This document shows, one piece after another, positions 15,840 to 17,457 of a DNA stretch of 17,457 nt. A model generated the notes under the pieces. It did not search any database. It was not told where the DNA came from and saw nothing but the letters and a program-made list of their open reading frames with translations. The translations under genes were made by a program, and so were the position numbers. Numbering within the stretch: the stretch's first letter is position 1; the number at the start of each line of letters is the position of its first letter. This DNA is from WTXA01 sp041741995 (GTDB lineage Bacteria; Bacillota; TC1). Location: the NCBI GenBank assembly GCA_041741995.1, contig JBGSJN010000112.1, positions 1 through 17,457 on the forward strand, given 5' to 3'.

Positions 15840-16757
15840 ATGGAAATTCTATTAGCTATATCACTTGGTGTATTCATTACTCTAATTATACTGTTACTAA
15901 ACCAAATGATTTTTTATAAAAAGCATTTGATACAAAATAGAATAGAAAATATGAAACCACTAAATAGTGAAATTACTGAAGATGATGAATTTAGAAAATC
16001 GTTTTTAGATCGTGTTGGAACACCTATATATGAAAGTTTTCTTACACTTTTATCTTCAATGACACCAAATTCTATTAAGGAAAATTATGAAACAATAATA
16101 TATCAATCAGGAAATTATAAGAAAATGAGTCCTAGTAATATTTTGGCAATACAGCTTATAACTTCTGCTGTATTAACTATAATTTTTGGTTTTTTATTTG
16201 CTTTAATTGGATTTTTTAATTTGTTATCTATTATTCTTATAAGTTTAATTGGTTTTTTCTTGCCTTATTTTCAATTTAGAACAAAAGCTAGAAATAGAGC
16301 TGCAGATATACAAAATAAGCTTCCTGATATTCTAGATTTATTATATATATCAGTTGAAGCAGGACTTGGATTTGACATGGCCATGAAAAGGGCAACTGAT
16401 AAAATAAAAGGTGAACTTAGCAACGAACTTAAATGGGCTCTCGATGATATAGCAAAAGGTAGAGATAGAGTTGATGCTTTAAAAGCTATTGTTAAAAGAA
16501 CCGGGGTGGATGATCTAAACAGTTTTATTACTGCAATTATTCAAGCTGAACAATTAGGTTCTAACATAGCTAATATGTTAAGGGTACAATCTAAATCAAT
16601 GAGACAAAAGAGGAAACAAAGAGCTGAAGAAAAATCAATGAAATTACCAGTAAAAATGATATTTCCATTGCTATTTTGTATGTTTCCAGCTATATTTATA
16701 GTTATACTTGGACCTGCTGCTTTAAGTGCAATGGATAGCTTAAAAGGTATACTATAA
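15840..16757 (+). CDS. tadC: TadC inner-membrane platform protein (T2SF domain)
   Basis: This 305-aa protein is the second GspF-like platform subunit, probably the partner of TadB. It has an N-terminal helix (about 2-22), a central hydrophobic pair (about 100-140), a T2SF domain (about 150-270) with KLPDILDLLYISVEAGLGFDMAM and IIQAEQLGSNIANML, and a C-terminal helix with FPLLFCMFPAIFIVILGPA. The RAEEKSMKLPVKMIFPLL stretch is characteristic of TadC. GAGGTG upstream of ATG 15840 is the ribosome binding site. The next gene starts 16 nt later in the same direction. Confidence 0.9.
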   Translation: MEILLAISLGVFITLIILLLNQMIFYKKHLIQNRIENMKPLNSEITEDDEFRKSFLDRVGTPIYESFLTLLSSMTPNSIKENYETIIYQSGNYKKMSPSNILAIQLITSAVLTIIFGFLFALIGFFNLLSIILISLIGFFLPYFQFRTKARNRAADIQNKLPDILDLLYISVEAGLGFDMAMKRATDKIKGELSNELKWALDDIAKGRDRVDALKAIVKRTGVDDLNSFITAIIQAEQLGSNIANMLRVQSKSMRQKRKQRAEEKSMKLPVKMIFPLLFCMFPAIFIVILGPAALSAMDSLKGIL

Positions 16758-16773
16758 CCGAAAGGATGAAACA

Positions 16774-17457
16774 ATGAAAAAAATCTTGCAAATTTTAATA
16801 ATACTGACTATATCATTCGTAATAGTTAGTTCATATATTTTTGCAGATAATTTTACTGTAAAAGCTGAAACTAAAGATATAAATGATGGTTTATATCGTA
16901 TTAAGAATGCTTATAGTGGCCTATATCTTGATATTCAAGATGGAAGTAATGCTGACGGTTCTTTGTGTATCCAAGCTCAAGGTACTGATAATTCAAGTCA
17001 AATATTTAGAATAAATCAAGAAATTAACCTAAGATATATTATCAGTGTAGAAAAAAATCTTAAAGTTTTAGAAATAGGTGAATTGACTACTGAAGATATT
17101 ACACCTGTTCAACAATGGGACTATTTGCAAAAAGAAACTCAAGAATGGACCATAAGACAATTAAGTGATGGGTCTATTGTATTTTTGAATTATTTATCAG
17201 ATCTAGCTATTAGTGTAAATGATGGAGATTTAAATGATGGTGGTCCAGTGGTAGCCTTACCATATATAGGGACAAACAATCAAAAATGGACTTTAGAATC
17301 AACTGAAAGAGGAATCAATGTTGTATCTGGAAACATCGGTAATAAAATTAATAATGATGAAAATGGATTTAAGGTAGCATTATTAGTTGATATATTAAAT
17401 AATGCAACGATTATAGAAATTGCTATTGTTGGAATTTTAGGATTTATTGTATTGTTT
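16774..17457 (+). CDS. Secreted ricin-type beta-trefoil (lectin-like) protein, partial
   Basis: 228 codons are visible without a stop, and the 3' end lies outside the window. A signal peptide covers residues 1-24 (basic start, hydrophobic core, SYIFA before the predicted cut). Residues 37-176 form a ricin B-like beta-trefoil. GLYRIKNAYSGLYLDI opens it. The three lobes end in the Q-x-W/F motifs QIF (76-78), QEW (123-125) and QKW (170-172), each exactly 47 residues apart. A short polar linker leads to a hydrophobic stretch (212-228) that looks like a membrane helix cut by the window edge. AAAGGA at 16761-16766 serves ATG 16774. It lies 16 nt after tadC, so it is probably co-transcribed with the Tad genes. 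Such folds usually bind sugars. The ligand here is unknown. The domain call is by motif, not by search. Confidence 0.82.
   Translation, partial: MKKILQILIILTISFVIVSSYIFADNFTVKAETKDINDGLYRIKNAYSGLYLDIQDGSNADGSLCIQAQGTDNSSQIFRINQEINLRYIISVEKNLKVLEIGELTTEDITPVQQWDYLQKETQEWTIRQLSDGSIVFLNYLSDLAISVNDGDLNDGGPVVALPYIGTNNQKWTLESTERGINVVSGNIGNKINNDENGFKVALLVDILNNATIIEIAIVGILGFIVLF

Noticed and set aside
10551..16757. Type IVa pilus or type II secretion locus
   Set aside because: The very short Flp pilin with G/xxxxEY, CpaE, CpaB, two separate T2SF proteins and a peptidase without methyltransferase domain are specific to Tad systems.
1..17457. Mobile element, CRISPR array, defence island or tRNA gene
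   Set aside because: I found no transposase, terminal repeats, spaced direct repeats, integrase or cloverleaf. All genes fit chromosomal housekeeping, copper or pilus roles.

Overview
The window comes from a low-GC, monoderm Firmicute, most likely an anaerobic clostridial or Tissierellia-type bacterium. The evidence is strong AGGAGG-type ribosome binding sites, AT-rich codon use, sigma-A promoters, a T-box leader on pheST and a Tad pilus locus in which no outer-membrane secretin gene is visible. The organism assignment is inference. Every supported gene lies on the + strand. I see no IS element, CRISPR array, tRNA or rRNA.

Region 1 (1-2867), copper efflux. After the terminator of an off-window gene comes a near-consensus promoter with a CsoR-type operator at its start site. 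It drives csoR and the copper-exporting P1B ATPase gene copA, which are 1 nt apart. CsoR should sense Cu(I) and CopA should pump it out.

Region 2 (2868-10053), housekeeping. A CpXC-family gene of unknown function has its own promoter. A phenylalanine T-box riboswitch follows, then a tightly packed cluster: pheS, pheT, zapA (FtsZ-ring protein), a small LapA-domain membrane protein, and recD2 (helicase). I see no + strand terminator between the T-box and the end of recD2, so charging of tRNA-Phe may influence all five genes.

Region 3 (10054-17457), Tad/Flp type IVb pilus locus. A 56-aa Flp prepilin gene has its own promoter and a strong terminator. A second promoter of nearly the same sequence starts tadV (prepilin peptidase), tadE (pseudopilin), cpaB, cpaE/tadZ (MinD-like localisation ATPase), cpaF/tadA (assembly ATPase), tadB and tadC (inner-membrane platform). 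The last gene runs off the window. It encodes a secreted protein with a ricin-type beta-trefoil fold, shown by three Q-x-W/F motifs spaced exactly 47 residues apart, followed by a hydrophobic segment. This lectin-like gene in a pilus operon, and the twin promoters around flp, are the least ordinary things here. The rest is well-known biology in a recognisable arrangement.
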